This document shows positions 15,731-25,029 of a stretch of 64,000 nt of DNA, in pieces (the stretch's first letter is position 1; each line of letters opens with the position of its first letter). Both the position numbers and the translations under genes were made by a program. Under the pieces are notes generated by a model. It had not been told where the DNA came from. It worked only from the letters and a program-made list of their open reading frames with translations, and made no database searches. Source of the DNA: Muribaculaceae bacterium (GTDB lineage: Bacteria > Bacteroidota > Bacteroidia > Bacteroidales > Muribaculaceae); NCBI GenBank assembly GCA_017396945.1, contig JAFQKI010000008.1, forward strand, positions 47,343-111,342, written 5' to 3'.

Positions 15731-16222
15731 AGTAATTAAAGATTAATGGTTAATTCATAATTATTTTATGCAAAGGTAGGGACCGGAGAGGGTGTTTTTT
15801 GTGCGATAATGTCAGAGAGAGGGACCGAAAATGTTAAAAATAAATGGAAGTGTTAATTTGCACTCGTTAAAAGGTGGCATTTTGACAGAAAAAAGGGGTT
15901 AATAAGTGGTTTTTTTGGAAAAAATTAGTTTAATTTGCGTGTTATTTAGGCTACAAGTGTGTTGTAGTGTTTATGTCGATGAGTTAATAGGTTTAAAGCT
16001 AAATGAATACCACGAAGACATCTCAATGTGTAACATCTCAGTGCAACGTCACCGACGTTGTTGATTGTGGAGTAGATTATTCATATTACTACGCAGAACA
16101 AGGGGAGAGTGTTTTGGAATTGAAGAGAACAAAACGCGGAGGAAATTGTTTACAGAAATAAACAAAAATGAGATAAAATAAATTAATTGTAAAACCCAAA
16201 GTAAAACTAAAAAAATTCTTGC
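15731..16222. other. Long intergenic region upstream of susC
   Basis: This strip of about 490 bases holds the promoter of the minus-strand gene and presumably that of susC. Two near copies of a -7-like TTAATTTG are at 15863-15870 and 15930-15937, each one base off TAnnTTTG. From about 16018 there is a pair of ACATCTCA[A/G]TG direct repeats, then a perfect hairpin CAACGTC-ACC-GACGTTG at 16044-16060. No ORF was supported. The long leader and hairpin would suit post-transcriptional control of the Sus operon, but this is inference. Confidence 0.4.
15771..15778 (-). promoter_or_regulatory. Candidate -7 box for the G+C-rich unknown gene
   Basis: CAAAGGTA on the plus strand reads TACCTTTG, an exact TAnnTTTG, about 40 bases before the ATG at 15730. 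Confidence 0.5.
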
Positions 16223-19200
16223 ATGAAGAACATTTGTTTTCAAATGAGTAGGAAAGCATGGATCACTATGATAATGGTGATGATAGCGTCTTTCCCGGCT
16301 TTAGCGCAGAAGATTACTGTATCAGGTACAGTAACCGATGAGTTTGGTGATCCGCTCCTCGGCGCAAGTGTGCTTGTTCAAGGAGCGAGTACAGGAGTTG
16401 CGACTGATTTTGACGGTAATTATACCGTAGAAGTTGACAAATCAGGCGCGTTAGTGTTTTCATACGTGGGCTGTATCACCCAGACAGTTCCCGTAAATGG
16501 TCAAACCACAATCAATGTGACATTGAAAGAGAACAGCACCGTTCTCGACGCGGTAGTCGCAATCGGTTATGGTACAGTTAAGAAAGAGGACGCGACCGGA
16601 TCGGTAGCAGTTATCAAGCCCGATGAAATCGAGGCAGGTATCGCGACATCAGCACAAGACATGTTGGTGGGCGCATCTCCCGGTGTTGTTGTAACAACCG
16701 ATGGTGGCAGCCCTACAGGTGGCGCATCAATCCGCATACGTGGTGGCGCATCACTTTCAGCGAGCAACGACCCCTTGATCGTGCTTGACGGAGTGCCCTT
16801 GAGCGACCAAGGTTATGGTGGCACTAACCCCTTGACAATGATTTCACCTGAAAACATCGAGTCAATGACAATTTTGAAAGACGCATCGGCAACCGCCATC
16901 TATGGTTCACGCGCGTCAAACGGTGTAATCATCATCACTACCAAGAAAGGTAAATCAGGCAAACCTCAAGTAAACTTCTCGGCCAACATGCACGTAAGCA
17001 CAGCCCGCAATACATGGGATGTAATGAGCGCAGATGAATTCCGCAGAGTTGTAACCGAACAAATCGGCACAGAATCGGCGATCAGCCAGCTTGGCGACGC
17101 CAACACCAATTGGCAAGATGAAGTGTTGCGCACAACAATCTCTCACGACTATAACTTGAGCATAGGTGGTAGCGTAGGAGTATTACCCTATCGTGTTTCA
17201 GCTTCTTATACCAACAACAATGGTATCCTCGAAACATCACGTATGGACCGCACAACAGTGGGCTTCACTTTAACTCCAAAATTCTTTGATGACAAACTTT
17301 CAGTTCAAGCAAGCGCCAATGGCTCTTATATCAAGAACCGTCAAGCCGATACCGGTGCAGTTGGTGCCGCGTTGACCTATAACCCCACATTGCCGGTTTA
17401 TACCGATTATACAATGGCAGGCACCGGTTTATCAATGTATAATGGTTACACAACATTGACTGACGCTTCAGGAAAACCACTTGACAACTCACCCAACAAC
17501 CCGGTTGCAATGTTGGAATCGGTAAACAATACAGCAGAAGTATTGCGTTCATACGGAAACTTGCAACTTGATTACGCACTTCATTTCTTACCCGAATTGC
17601 GTTTCAACTTAAACTTGGGTTATGACGTTTCAAAGAACGAGACCAAATCAACCCTTGCACAAAACTCTCCACAATCATGGCGTGGCAACTATTACGATGG
17701 TGCCGGAACAATTTATAATCACTATGAATTGCAACGCAACACATTGTTGGATTTCTATGCCAACTACAAGAATGAGTTTGAGGCAATCAAATCAACTCTT
17801 GATGTAATGGCCGGTTATTCATGGCAACGCTTTGACTACCAAGGCAACAGTCTCACCACATTTAACACAGCAGGTTATAACAACAACTGGAGCGAGATTT
17901 ATGCCGACGGCGTTTACAATTTAACAGAAAATCCTGAGACAGTCGATCGTATCGGTCAATCATACAACAATGAGCCCAAGTATTATTGGAAAGGTCAATT
18001 GAACCTCATCTCATTCTTTGGTCGTTTGAACTATACATTTGACAACGCTTATCTCTTGACATTTACATTGCGTAATGACGGAACCTCACGTTTCTCACCC
18101 AGCACCCGTTGGGGTCTCTTCCCCTCATTGGCATTAGGATGGAAGATTTCAGAAATGGACTTCTTTGAAGGCGCACGCAACGTGATGAACGAGTTCAAAT
18201 TGCGTCTCGGTTGGGGTATCACCGGACAACAAGCTGTAGGCGGTTACTACCCTTACATCCCTGTTTACGCTCAATCTACCTCATCGGGAGTAGTAAACTA
18301 TCCTTCTCCTGACGGTAAAGACCAAGCATGGATTAATCCTCTTTATCCAAAAGCATATAACGAAGAAATCAAGTGGGAAGAAACCACAACATGGAACGTA
18401 GGTCTTGACATGGGTTGGTTGAACAACCGCATCACAGCAAGTTTAGACTGGTATCTCCGTGACACCAAAGACTTGCTTGCATACGTGCCCGTACCTGCCG
18501 GTATGACTACCACCAACTATATGGACCGCAACATTGGTGAGCTTCGCAATATCGGTGTTGAAGCGACCATCGGTGCGAAACCCATTGTAACTAAAGACTT
18601 CACTTGGTCAACCTCATTAAACGTAGCATGGAACAAAAACGAGTTGACTAAATTGACCGGTTCAAACGAAGAAGACCAATCTTACTATCTCCAAGCAGCC
18701 GGTAACCCCGCCTCAGAAAACGCTGGTGCTCTTCAAGTTCATAAAGCCGGTTATCCAGCTTACTCATTCTACTTGCTTGAACAAGTATATGACCAAGACG
18801 GTAACCCAATTCCAAATCAATATGTTGACCAAAACGGTGATGGTGAAATCAATGACTCAGACTTGCGTATCAAGTACTCACGCGATCCCAAAGTGACAAT
18901 GTCATGGAACAACACTTTCAATTATAAGAATTGGGATCTTGGCTTCACATTGCGTGCCAACATAGGTAACTACGTGTTCAACTCAGTACTAGCATCTAAA
19001 TCTAACCTTACAACCGTAGACCGCTATGGTCTAAACAACCTTGTAAAGGCCGATTATTACTTCAACGACGTGAGCGCAAACTCAAATCTTGTACGTAGCG
19101 ACTACTTCTTGGAAGATGCAAGTTTCTTGCGTTGTGACAAAATCACACTTGGCTACACTTGGACCGAATTGTTGAAAAACAGTCTGAAATTGCGTCTCTT

Positions 19201-19330
19201 CGGTGCAGTAGAAAATCCATTTGTTATCACCAAGTATCGTGGTCTTGACCCCGAAGTATTCTCAGGAATCGATAATAATGTATATCCACGTCCTGTTACA
19301 TTTACTCTCGGTTTAGTAGCTACTTTCTAA
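16223..19330 (+). CDS. susC: SusC-family TonB-dependent outer-membrane transporter
   Basis: This 1035-residue protein has a signal peptide (cleaved near ASFPALAQ). A carboxypeptidase-regulatory-like beta-sandwich (about residues 30-115) carries the SusC hallmark ITVSGTVTDEFGDPLLGASV. The TonB box region and plug (AIGYGTVKKEDATGSV to KKGKSGKPQV) lead to a 22-strand barrel ending in LGLVATF, with the terminal Phe typical of barrels. It imports oligosaccharides captured by the SusD lid, driven by TonB/ExbBD. An N-terminal STN signalling domain is absent, so transmembrane anti-sigma signalling is not expected. It is the first gene of susC-susD-susE-susF. Confidence 0.95.
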   Translation: MKNICFQMSRKAWITMIMVMIASFPALAQKITVSGTVTDEFGDPLLGASVLVQGASTGVATDFDGNYTVEVDKSGALVFSYVGCITQTVPVNGQTTINVTLKENSTVLDAVVAIGYGTVKKEDATGSVAVIKPDEIEAGIATSAQDMLVGASPGVVVTTDGGSPTGGASIRIRGGASLSASNDPLIVLDGVPLSDQGYGGTNPLTMISPENIESMTILKDASATAIYGSRASNGVIIITTKKGKSGKPQVNFSANMHVSTARNTWDVMSADEFRRVVTEQIGTESAISQLGDANTNWQDEVLRTTISHDYNLSIGGSVGVLPYRVSASYTNNNGILETSRMDRTTVGFTLTPKFFDDKLSVQASANGSYIKNRQADTGAVGAALTYNPTLPVYTDYTMAGTGLSMYNGYTTLTDASGKPLDNSPNNPVAMLESVNNTAEVLRSYGNLQLDYALHFLPELRFNLNLGYDVSKNETKSTLAQNSPQSWRGNYYDGAGTIYNHYELQRNTLLDFYANYKNEFEAIKSTLDVMAGYSWQRFDYQGNSLTTFNTAGYNNNWSEIYADGVYNLTENPETVDRIGQSYNNEPKYYWKGQLNLISFFGRLNYTFDNAYLLTFTLRNDGTSRFSPSTRWGLFPSLALGWKISEMDFFEGARNVMNEFKLRLGWGITGQQAVGGYYPYIPVYAQSTSSGVVNYPSPDGKDQAWINPLYPKAYNEEIKWEETTTWNVGLDMGWLNNRITASLDWYLRDTKDLLAYVPVPAGMTTTNYMDRNIGELRNIGVEATIGAKPIVTKDFTWSTSLNVAWNKNELTKLTGSNEEDQSYYLQAAGNPASENAGALQVHKAGYPAYSFYLLEQVYDQDGNPIPNQYVDQNGDGEINDSDLRIKYSRDPKVTMSWNNTFNYKNWDLGFTLRANIGNYVFNSVLASKSNLTTVDRYGLNNLVKADYYFNDVSANSNLVRSDYFLEDASFLRCDKITLGYTWTELLKNSLKLRLFGAVENPFVITKYRGLDPEVFSGIDNNVYPRPVTFTLGLVATF

Positions 19331-19358
19331 TCTCAAATTAAAGTAAAGACTATAAATT

Positions 19359-21029
19359 ATGAAATCATTAAATAAATTTTTCATTACTTTGGGATTGGTT
19401 GCTTCGCTTGGTTTAACTTCTTGCGTTGACGACCTCGATAATCCTGTAATCGATCCCAATGATATGACGCCCGACGTGTTCGCCGAAGATCCGAAAGGAT
19501 ATATGGATCGCGTACTCGCTGAGTGCTATCAATCACTTGCGACTTCAGGTTATAATGGTCCCGGAAGCTCAATCATTTCAGGAGGTGATGCCGGAGCCAA
19601 CTCATTCACCCGCGCAGTGTTTGTGTGTAACGAATTGACCACCGATGAATTTGCCTGGAAACAGTTTGGTGACGCAGGTCAATATGAGCTTGCCACCATG
19701 CAATTTGCGGCAGATAATGGTGTAATGTACACAACTTATTCTCGTATTTACACTTGTATCGCATTGTGCAACGAGTTTATCCGCACAGTAGATAATGGCA
19801 AATTCTATCTCACAGAAGATTTATTGCCACTTGCAGAGGAATACAAACGTCAAGTAAAAGTATTGCGCGGTCTTTGCTATTTCTACGCAATCGACATGTT
19901 TGGTAACGCCGGTTATCAAGATGAGACAATGCCCGCCGGTACAGCACCCGAACAATGGAAACGCGCCGACCTTTATAACAAGGTGGTAGGTGACCTCGAA
20001 GCATTATCGGCAGAATGGGGCGACAGCTATGAAGAACCCTCATACGGATATGTAGGGAAAGAATGTTGCGACGCATTGTTGGCAAAATTCTATCTTAACG
20101 CAGAGGTATTCTGCGGCGTGCCCGCTTATGACAAATGTTGGGAAATCAGCCAAAAAATCATCGCTCATCACCAAGGAGCCGGCTTCAATGGCTCAGGTCT
20201 TGCTCAATCATATAAAGCCCTCTTCGGTGCAAACAATGATGAGTATATGGCACAAGGTGGTCGTGAAAACGAAATCATCTGGGGTATTCCTCAAGATGGT
20301 ATGAGCCTACAAAACTATGGCGGAACAACATTCTATATCGCAGCCGGCTCATCAACCTCAACTCCCGGATTGGACATGACAAACGCAGTGACCAATTTGA
20401 ACGCATCATGGACATGTATGAACGCTCGCCAACAATTGTCAGAAAAATTTGAGTGGGATGACGCAGGTTATTCAGTTGATGCCCGCGCAGAATTGTGGAT
20501 GACCAAGAAAGATGGCGCAAACATTGAAAATACCGCAATCACAAACTTTGCCGATGGTTATGTTCCTGTAAAATATACCAACTACGCGTATGACGAATGG
20601 GGTAACATCGATGAAGCTAACACACCAGACGCAAGCAACGCGTTTGCCGATGCCGACTGGAGTGTAATACGTCTTGCCGAAATTTACTTGTCGGCAGCAG
20701 AAGCGAGCATATTGGGTGGCGTAGGCGACCGTGCAACCGCTCTTGAGTATGTAAACTATGTACGTGAACGCGCATGGATGGAACCATGGACATTGGCCGA
20801 ATTGACAGCCGATAACATCCTCGATGAACGTAGCCGCGAGCTTTATGGCGAAAACGTGCGTCGTACCGACTTGGTGCGTCATGGCAAATATGCCGGAGGC
20901 AATTATAACTGGAACTGGAAAGGCAATGTTGCCAACGGAGGCGCAGCAACTCCCGAACATATGAACTTGTTCCCCATTCCTTCAACCGTTATCAGCTTCC
21001 AAGGTTATGAACAAAACCCAGGTTATTAA
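19359..21029 (+). CDS. susD: SusD-family surface glycan-binding lipoprotein
   Basis: This 556-residue lipoprotein has a lipobox at GLTSC (residue 22 Cys) followed by acidic residues, fitting surface lipoproteins of Bacteroidetes. It shows the RagB/SusD pattern: a helical TPR-like N-terminal half containing QVKVLRGLCYFYAIDMFGN, and a C-terminal part with VIRLAEIYLSAAEA and DERSRELYGENVRRTDLVRH ending in LFPIPSTVI. It forms the lid over SusC. It starts 28 bases after susC and is followed by susE after 40 bases. Confidence 0.95.
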   Translation: MKSLNKFFITLGLVASLGLTSCVDDLDNPVIDPNDMTPDVFAEDPKGYMDRVLAECYQSLATSGYNGPGSSIISGGDAGANSFTRAVFVCNELTTDEFAWKQFGDAGQYELATMQFAADNGVMYTTYSRIYTCIALCNEFIRTVDNGKFYLTEDLLPLAEEYKRQVKVLRGLCYFYAIDMFGNAGYQDETMPAGTAPEQWKRADLYNKVVGDLEALSAEWGDSYEEPSYGYVGKECCDALLAKFYLNAEVFCGVPAYDKCWEISQKIIAHHQGAGFNGSGLAQSYKALFGANNDEYMAQGGRENEIIWGIPQDGMSLQNYGGTTFYIAAGSSTSTPGLDMTNAVTNLNASWTCMNARQQLSEKFEWDDAGYSVDARAELWMTKKDGANIENTAITNFADGYVPVKYTNYAYDEWGNIDEANTPDASNAFADADWSVIRLAEIYLSAAEASILGGVGDRATALEYVNYVRERAWMEPWTLAELTADNILDERSRELYGENVRRTDLVRHGKYAGGNYNWNWKGNVANGGAATPEHMNLFPIPSTVISFQGYEQNPGY

Positions 21030-21069
21030 TTCATAACGTGAATGTTAAATCTTAGAAGAGAAAAATAAC

Positions 21070-22317
21070 ATGAAAAAAATATCAATGATACTCGCGGGTC
21101 TTGTGGCTCTCATGACTATGAATAGTTGTGTAGAAAACAACGAGCCAAAATATCAAGACCCCACAAAATTTACGATTAATACACCGGCATTGGCCGATCA
21201 GTATTATGAATTGACCGAGAACGGAACCGTTGATTTGACATGGTCACAACCCGACTATGGCTATGCGGCAGCCGCAACCTACATGGTGATGGTTTCATTG
21301 GAAGATAACTTTACCGAAGAGGGCAAATTCATGGAACTCACCACAGAATACAAGTTGTGTAGCGTGCAAATCAAAGATGCTGAAATCGCTGAAGCTATCT
21401 GTAAACTTCGTGGCGTAACTTCAGAAGATGACTATACCGATGAACCCGCCCGCGCGGTTTATTTCAAAGTTAAAGCATTCATCAAAGGCATTGACAGCAG
21501 CGAGATTATCTCAGAAAACTCTGTATGCCTCAAACAAGTAAAAGAGTATTGCGCAATTCAATCACCCGGTTACATCTACTTGGTAGGTGCGCCCAGTGGT
21601 TGGACCGGTCCTGAAGAAGCTAACGCAAGCCACTACGCAGATTGGCGTCTATTTGAAAGCTCAAATGCCATTGGCAGCAAAATCTATTCAGGCGTGTTTG
21701 ACATCCCCGCAGGTAGCGCAATGTTCCGTTTCTACACCGCATTGACCGGATGGGACGCAGATTCATACGGGTCACAAGTCGATGATAATCCTATCGATTA
21801 TGAATTGACCAACGGCGTGTTTAACGGCGCAATCGTAAAAGGTAAAGGTTCATTCAATTTCCCCAACTGGGGCGGTGGCACAATGAAAATCACTGTAAAC
21901 CTCAACAACAACAGTGTTATCATTGAAGAAGGTGGCGTTGACACCAACGGCAAAAATTTCATCTACTTGGTAGGTGCGCCCAGCGGTTGGACCGGACCTG
22001 AAGAAACTAACGCGGCTCACTATGAGACTTGGAAACTTTATGACTTGGAAGACAATGGTGTGTATTCAGCAACATTTGATATCGAAGCCGGACAATTCCA
22101 ATTCCGTTTCTATAAAGCCTTAACAGGCTGGGATGGTGGCGCATCATACGGCTCACAAGTTGAAGACAATCCTATTGACATTGATATGTCAAGCGGCAGT
22201 TACAGCGGTGCGGCAACCAATGGTAAAGGCAGCTGGAACGAGCCCAACTGGGGCGGTGGCAAAGTAGCCATTACAGTTGATACTAACACAAACCAAGTGA
22301 CATTTACTCAGAAATAA
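21070..22317 (+). CDS. SusE-like surface lipoprotein with tandem duplicated binding modules
   Basis: This 415-residue lipoprotein has its lipobox at TMNSC (Cys 19). After an immunoglobulin-like SusE N-terminal domain (residues about 30-160) come two near-identical modules of about 129 residues. One starts at YIYLVGAPSGWTGPEEANA (residue 168) and the other at FIYLVGAPSGWTGPEETNA (residue 297). Both end with a GKGS[FW]N-x-PNWGGG segment. The similarity extends to the DNA, implying a recent duplication or gene conversion. The aromatic residues in GWTGPEE and NWGGG are candidates for glycan stacking. By position it is the third gene of the Sus operon and likely holds glycan at the cell surface. 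Confidence 0.85.
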   Translation: MKKISMILAGLVALMTMNSCVENNEPKYQDPTKFTINTPALADQYYELTENGTVDLTWSQPDYGYAAAATYMVMVSLEDNFTEEGKFMELTTEYKLCSVQIKDAEIAEAICKLRGVTSEDDYTDEPARAVYFKVKAFIKGIDSSEIISENSVCLKQVKEYCAIQSPGYIYLVGAPSGWTGPEEANASHYADWRLFESSNAIGSKIYSGVFDIPAGSAMFRFYTALTGWDADSYGSQVDDNPIDYELTNGVFNGAIVKGKGSFNFPNWGGGTMKITVNLNNNSVIIEEGGVDTNGKNFIYLVGAPSGWTGPEETNAAHYETWKLYDLEDNGVYSATFDIEAGQFQFRFYKALTGWDGGASYGSQVEDNPIDIDMSSGSYSGAATNGKGSWNEPNWGGGKVAITVDTNTNQVTFTQK

Positions 22318-22329
22318 AGATTAAACCAT

Positions 22330-22379
22330 AACCGAAGCGGAGCGATTGTCGCTCAAAAGATGATTGCTCCGTGACGGTT
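22330..22379 (+). promoter_or_regulatory. Overlapping hairpins between susE and susF
   Basis: A long stem pairs AACCG-aag-CGGAGC (22330-22343) with GCTCCG-tga-CGGTT (22366-22379). A smaller perfect hairpin GAGCGA-TTG-TCGCTC (22340-22354) uses part of the same arm, so the two cannot form fully together. The element may attenuate, stabilise or process the operon mRNA. No T run follows, so a strong terminator is unlikely. Confidence 0.4.
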
Positions 22380-22402
22380 GATTTAACAAAGGAAAAATCA
22401 AT

Positions 22403-23848
22403 ATGAAAAAAATAAGTTTAATGTTAATGGCGGCACTCGCACTTGGTTTCACAGCTTGTGAAGATGAGAGCGAAGCAATTCCACAAAGCAATCCTCAATT
22501 GCCCATAATGAGTGCCGATGGACTTACAGTAGAAGCAATTGCCGCTGATACAGTAAATCTAAAAGCATTATCAGATGCCGGTGAACAAGCAGCGGTGCTT
22601 GACATCGTGTCAAATACCAATTTCCCCGCGACAAGCCAATTGCAACTTGTGATGCAATTGTCAAAAAGCGGTGATTACTCATCGTATGTAGAGGTGCCTG
22701 TATCGGTGGTTGAAAACGTTGCATACGTATCACCTGCCGACTGGCAAGCAGCACACTTGAAAGAGTTTGGCAAGAGCCAAAAGACCCGCGAGGCTTACAT
22801 CCGCTTTGCTCCTTGGGCTGTAAACGGAACCTCGACAGTGCGCATCGGTAACCCCGACTATTACATCGGTCAAGACACATTGGCTGTGACTCCTATACCA
22901 AGTGACATCGTGATTGAAGAAGCATATTACTTGCTCGGCACAATCAATGGATGGGATGTAGCGACAGCTATACCATTTGTTCACACCGGCGACGTTTATG
23001 AAAACCCGATTTTCACCCTCAAAGTTGAAATCTCAGCCGAAGAGGCAGCCGCAGGTTGGTGGTGGAAAGTTGTTCCTCAATCAACTTATGAAACCGGCAA
23101 CTGGGTTGACGCCAAGAATGGTTCTTATGGTGTAGAAGAAAATGGAGACTCAGCAATGGAAGGAATCCTCTTTGGTCGTCCATCAGACACTGAAGATTGT
23201 GGCGCAGGGTGCATCACACAAGCAGGTCAATGGTTGATGACTCTTGACATGGAAAACTGCACATACGCGTTTACCTCAGCAATCGAATTCCTTTACACTC
23301 CCGGTGGATCAAACGGTTGGAGCCATGGCTCATCACAACTTCTTTACACAAGTGACTATGCCATCTATACCGGCTATGCTTACTTGACAACCGACGGCTT
23401 CAAGTTTACTGACGCTCCCGACTGGAGTCATGGCAACTATGGTCTTGGCGCAGAAGAAGGTACACTTGCAAATGGTTCTAACACCAACCTTCCTGTAGAG
23501 GTTGAAGGACTCTACTGGTTGAGCGTAAATCTTCCCGCGTTGACTTACACTAAGGCGCAAGTAACCACTTATGGTATTATCGGTGACGCGACTCCCGGCG
23601 GATGGGACGCTTCAACAGCATTGACCCCAAGCGCCGACTACTTGTATTGGGAAGGCGAAGTTGAGCTAAAAGGTTCAGGCGAATTGAAATTCCGTGCCAA
23701 CGACGCATGGGACATCAACCTCGGTGGCGACATCAACAATCTTACCCCCGGTGGAGCAAATATCCCGACTCCGGGCGCAGGCAAGTGGTATGTAGGTCTC
23801 GACCTCACAGTTTACCCATATACCGCATATTTTGAAAAAATCGACTAA
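22403..23848 (+). CDS. SusF/SusE-family outer-membrane lipoprotein
   Basis: This 481-residue lipoprotein has a lipobox at GFTAC (Cys 19). It contains an N-terminal SusE-type Ig-like domain with alternating hydrophobic strands, then three carbohydrate-binding modules. They begin near residues 175 (YYLLGTINGWDVA), 296 (LYTPGGSNGWSHGSS) and 391 (YGIIGDATPGGWDASTAL). Each has the Gly-Trp signature of SusF starch-binding-like modules. It is the last gene of the Sus operon, and a strong terminator follows. The protein should lie on the cell surface and bind the transported glycan. The glycan itself cannot be named because no hydrolase accompanies the locus. Confidence 0.85.
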   Translation: MKKISLMLMAALALGFTACEDESEAIPQSNPQLPIMSADGLTVEAIAADTVNLKALSDAGEQAAVLDIVSNTNFPATSQLQLVMQLSKSGDYSSYVEVPVSVVENVAYVSPADWQAAHLKEFGKSQKTREAYIRFAPWAVNGTSTVRIGNPDYYIGQDTLAVTPIPSDIVIEEAYYLLGTINGWDVATAIPFVHTGDVYENPIFTLKVEISAEEAAAGWWWKVVPQSTYETGNWVDAKNGSYGVEENGDSAMEGILFGRPSDTEDCGAGCITQAGQWLMTLDMENCTYAFTSAIEFLYTPGGSNGWSHGSSQLLYTSDYAIYTGYAYLTTDGFKFTDAPDWSHGNYGLGAEEGTLANGSNTNLPVEVEGLYWLSVNLPALTYTKAQVTTYGIIGDATPGGWDASTALTPSADYLYWEGEVELKGSGELKFRANDAWDINLGGDINNLTPGGANIPTPGAGKWYVGLDLTVYPYTAYFEKID

Positions 23849-23872
23849 TCATTGATTTTTCAGATATAACAC

Positions 23873-23911
23873 ACTCCCCCTTGTCATCGACGGCAAGGGG
23901 GAGTTTTTTTT
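23873..23911 (+). terminator. Strong rho-independent terminator of the Sus operon
   Basis: ACTCCCCCTTG (23873-23883) pairs perfectly with CAAGGGGGAGT (23894-23904), followed by eight T. Confidence 0.9.
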
Positions 23912-23974
23912 GTTATAATGACAGAAAATTTATCCAAATTTACTTAAATGGAGGTGTGGTTGAACGGAAATGTG

Positions 23975-23982
23975 TAACTTTG
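23975..23982 (+). promoter_or_regulatory. Candidate -7 box for dusB
   Basis: TAACTTTG is an exact TAnnTTTG, 22 bases before the ATG at 24004. Confidence 0.55.
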
Positions 23983-24003
23983 TGTTTTGGAAAGGTATAA
24001 TTT

Positions 24004-25005
24004 ATGAAAATCGGAGAGATAGATTTGGGAAACCGTCCGGTGATGTTGGCACCAATGGAAGATGTCACCGACCACTCTTTCCGTCTCATCTGCAAGGAGC
24101 TTGGGGCTGATATGACCTACACGGAGTTTGTGTCGGCTGACGCGTTGATACGCAATATCAGCGCGACGACCCGCAAGTTGCACATCGATCCTAAAGAGCG
24201 TCCCACGGCAATACAGATTTATGGCCGTGAGGTGGAACCGATGGTGGAGGCCGCCAAAATCGTAGAGGCGGCGTGTCCCGACATAATCGATATAAATTTT
24301 GGCTGCCCGGTAAAAAAAGTTGCCGGCAAGGGAGCCGGAGCCGGAATGTTGCGCGATATCCCCAAGATGCTTGAGATAACCAAAGCGGTTGTCAACGCCG
24401 TTAAATTGCCTGTAACAGTGAAAACCCGCTTAGGATGGGATCACAACAGCAAGATAATCGTTGAGCTTGCCGAGCAGTTGCAAGATTGCGGCATAAAGGC
24501 ATTGACCGTGCATGGTCGCACCCGCTCGCAAATGTACACCGGTGATGCCGATTGGGAGATGATAGCCCGTGTGAAAGAGAACCCACGCCTGACAATACCG
24601 CTGATCGGGAACGGCGACATCACGACGCCCGAACGATTGTGCGAGGCATTCAGTCGTTATGGTGTTGATGGTGTGATGGTCGGTCGCGCCTCGATAGGCG
24701 CTCCATGGGTGTTTCACGACATGAAGCAGATGCTGTTGACAGGAGAGCGCGGCAAGGAATTGTCGATAGGCGAGAAATTTGCGATATTGCGCCGACAAAT
24801 AACCGAGAGCATCGACCGCATCGATGAGTATCGCGGCATTTTACACATACGCCGTCACCTTGCCGCGTCGCCATTGTTCAAAGGTATCCCTCACTTCCGC
24901 GATACACGCATCGCAATGTTGCGCGCCGATAATTTTGCCGAGCTCAATGAGATATTGCACCGCATAGAAACAAAAATAATCCCTGCCATGGCAGAGAAAC
25001 AATAA
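24004..25005 (+). CDS. dusB: tRNA-dihydrouridine synthase
   Basis: This 333-residue FMN enzyme reduces uridine to dihydrouridine in the D-loop of tRNA. Signatures in order are VMLAPMEDVTDHSFR (FMN phosphate region), DINFGCPVKKVAGKGAG with the catalytic Cys, VKTRLGWD, LTVHGRTRSQMYTGDADW, IPLIGNGDIT and GVDGVMVGRASIGAPWVF. It matches the DusB type in length and motifs. It begins a probable operon with the DUF2807 gene (24-base gap) and the flippase gene, although no functional link is obvious. Confidence 0.93.
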   Translation: MKIGEIDLGNRPVMLAPMEDVTDHSFRLICKELGADMTYTEFVSADALIRNISATTRKLHIDPKERPTAIQIYGREVEPMVEAAKIVEAACPDIIDINFGCPVKKVAGKGAGAGMLRDIPKMLEITKAVVNAVKLPVTVKTRLGWDHNSKIIVELAEQLQDCGIKALTVHGRTRSQMYTGDADWEMIARVKENPRLTIPLIGNGDITTPERLCEAFSRYGVDGVMVGRASIGAPWVFHDMKQMLLTGERGKELSIGEKFAILRRQITESIDRIDEYRGILHIRRHLAASPLFKGIPHFRDTRIAMLRADNFAELNEILHRIETKIIPAMAEKQ

Positions 25006-25029
25006 TATGATAACCAAATAGAGATTGCT

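Noticed and set aside
20472-20960. 162-codon minus-strand open frame inside susD
   Set aside because: It is entirely antisense to a well-supported SusD and has no independent signal.
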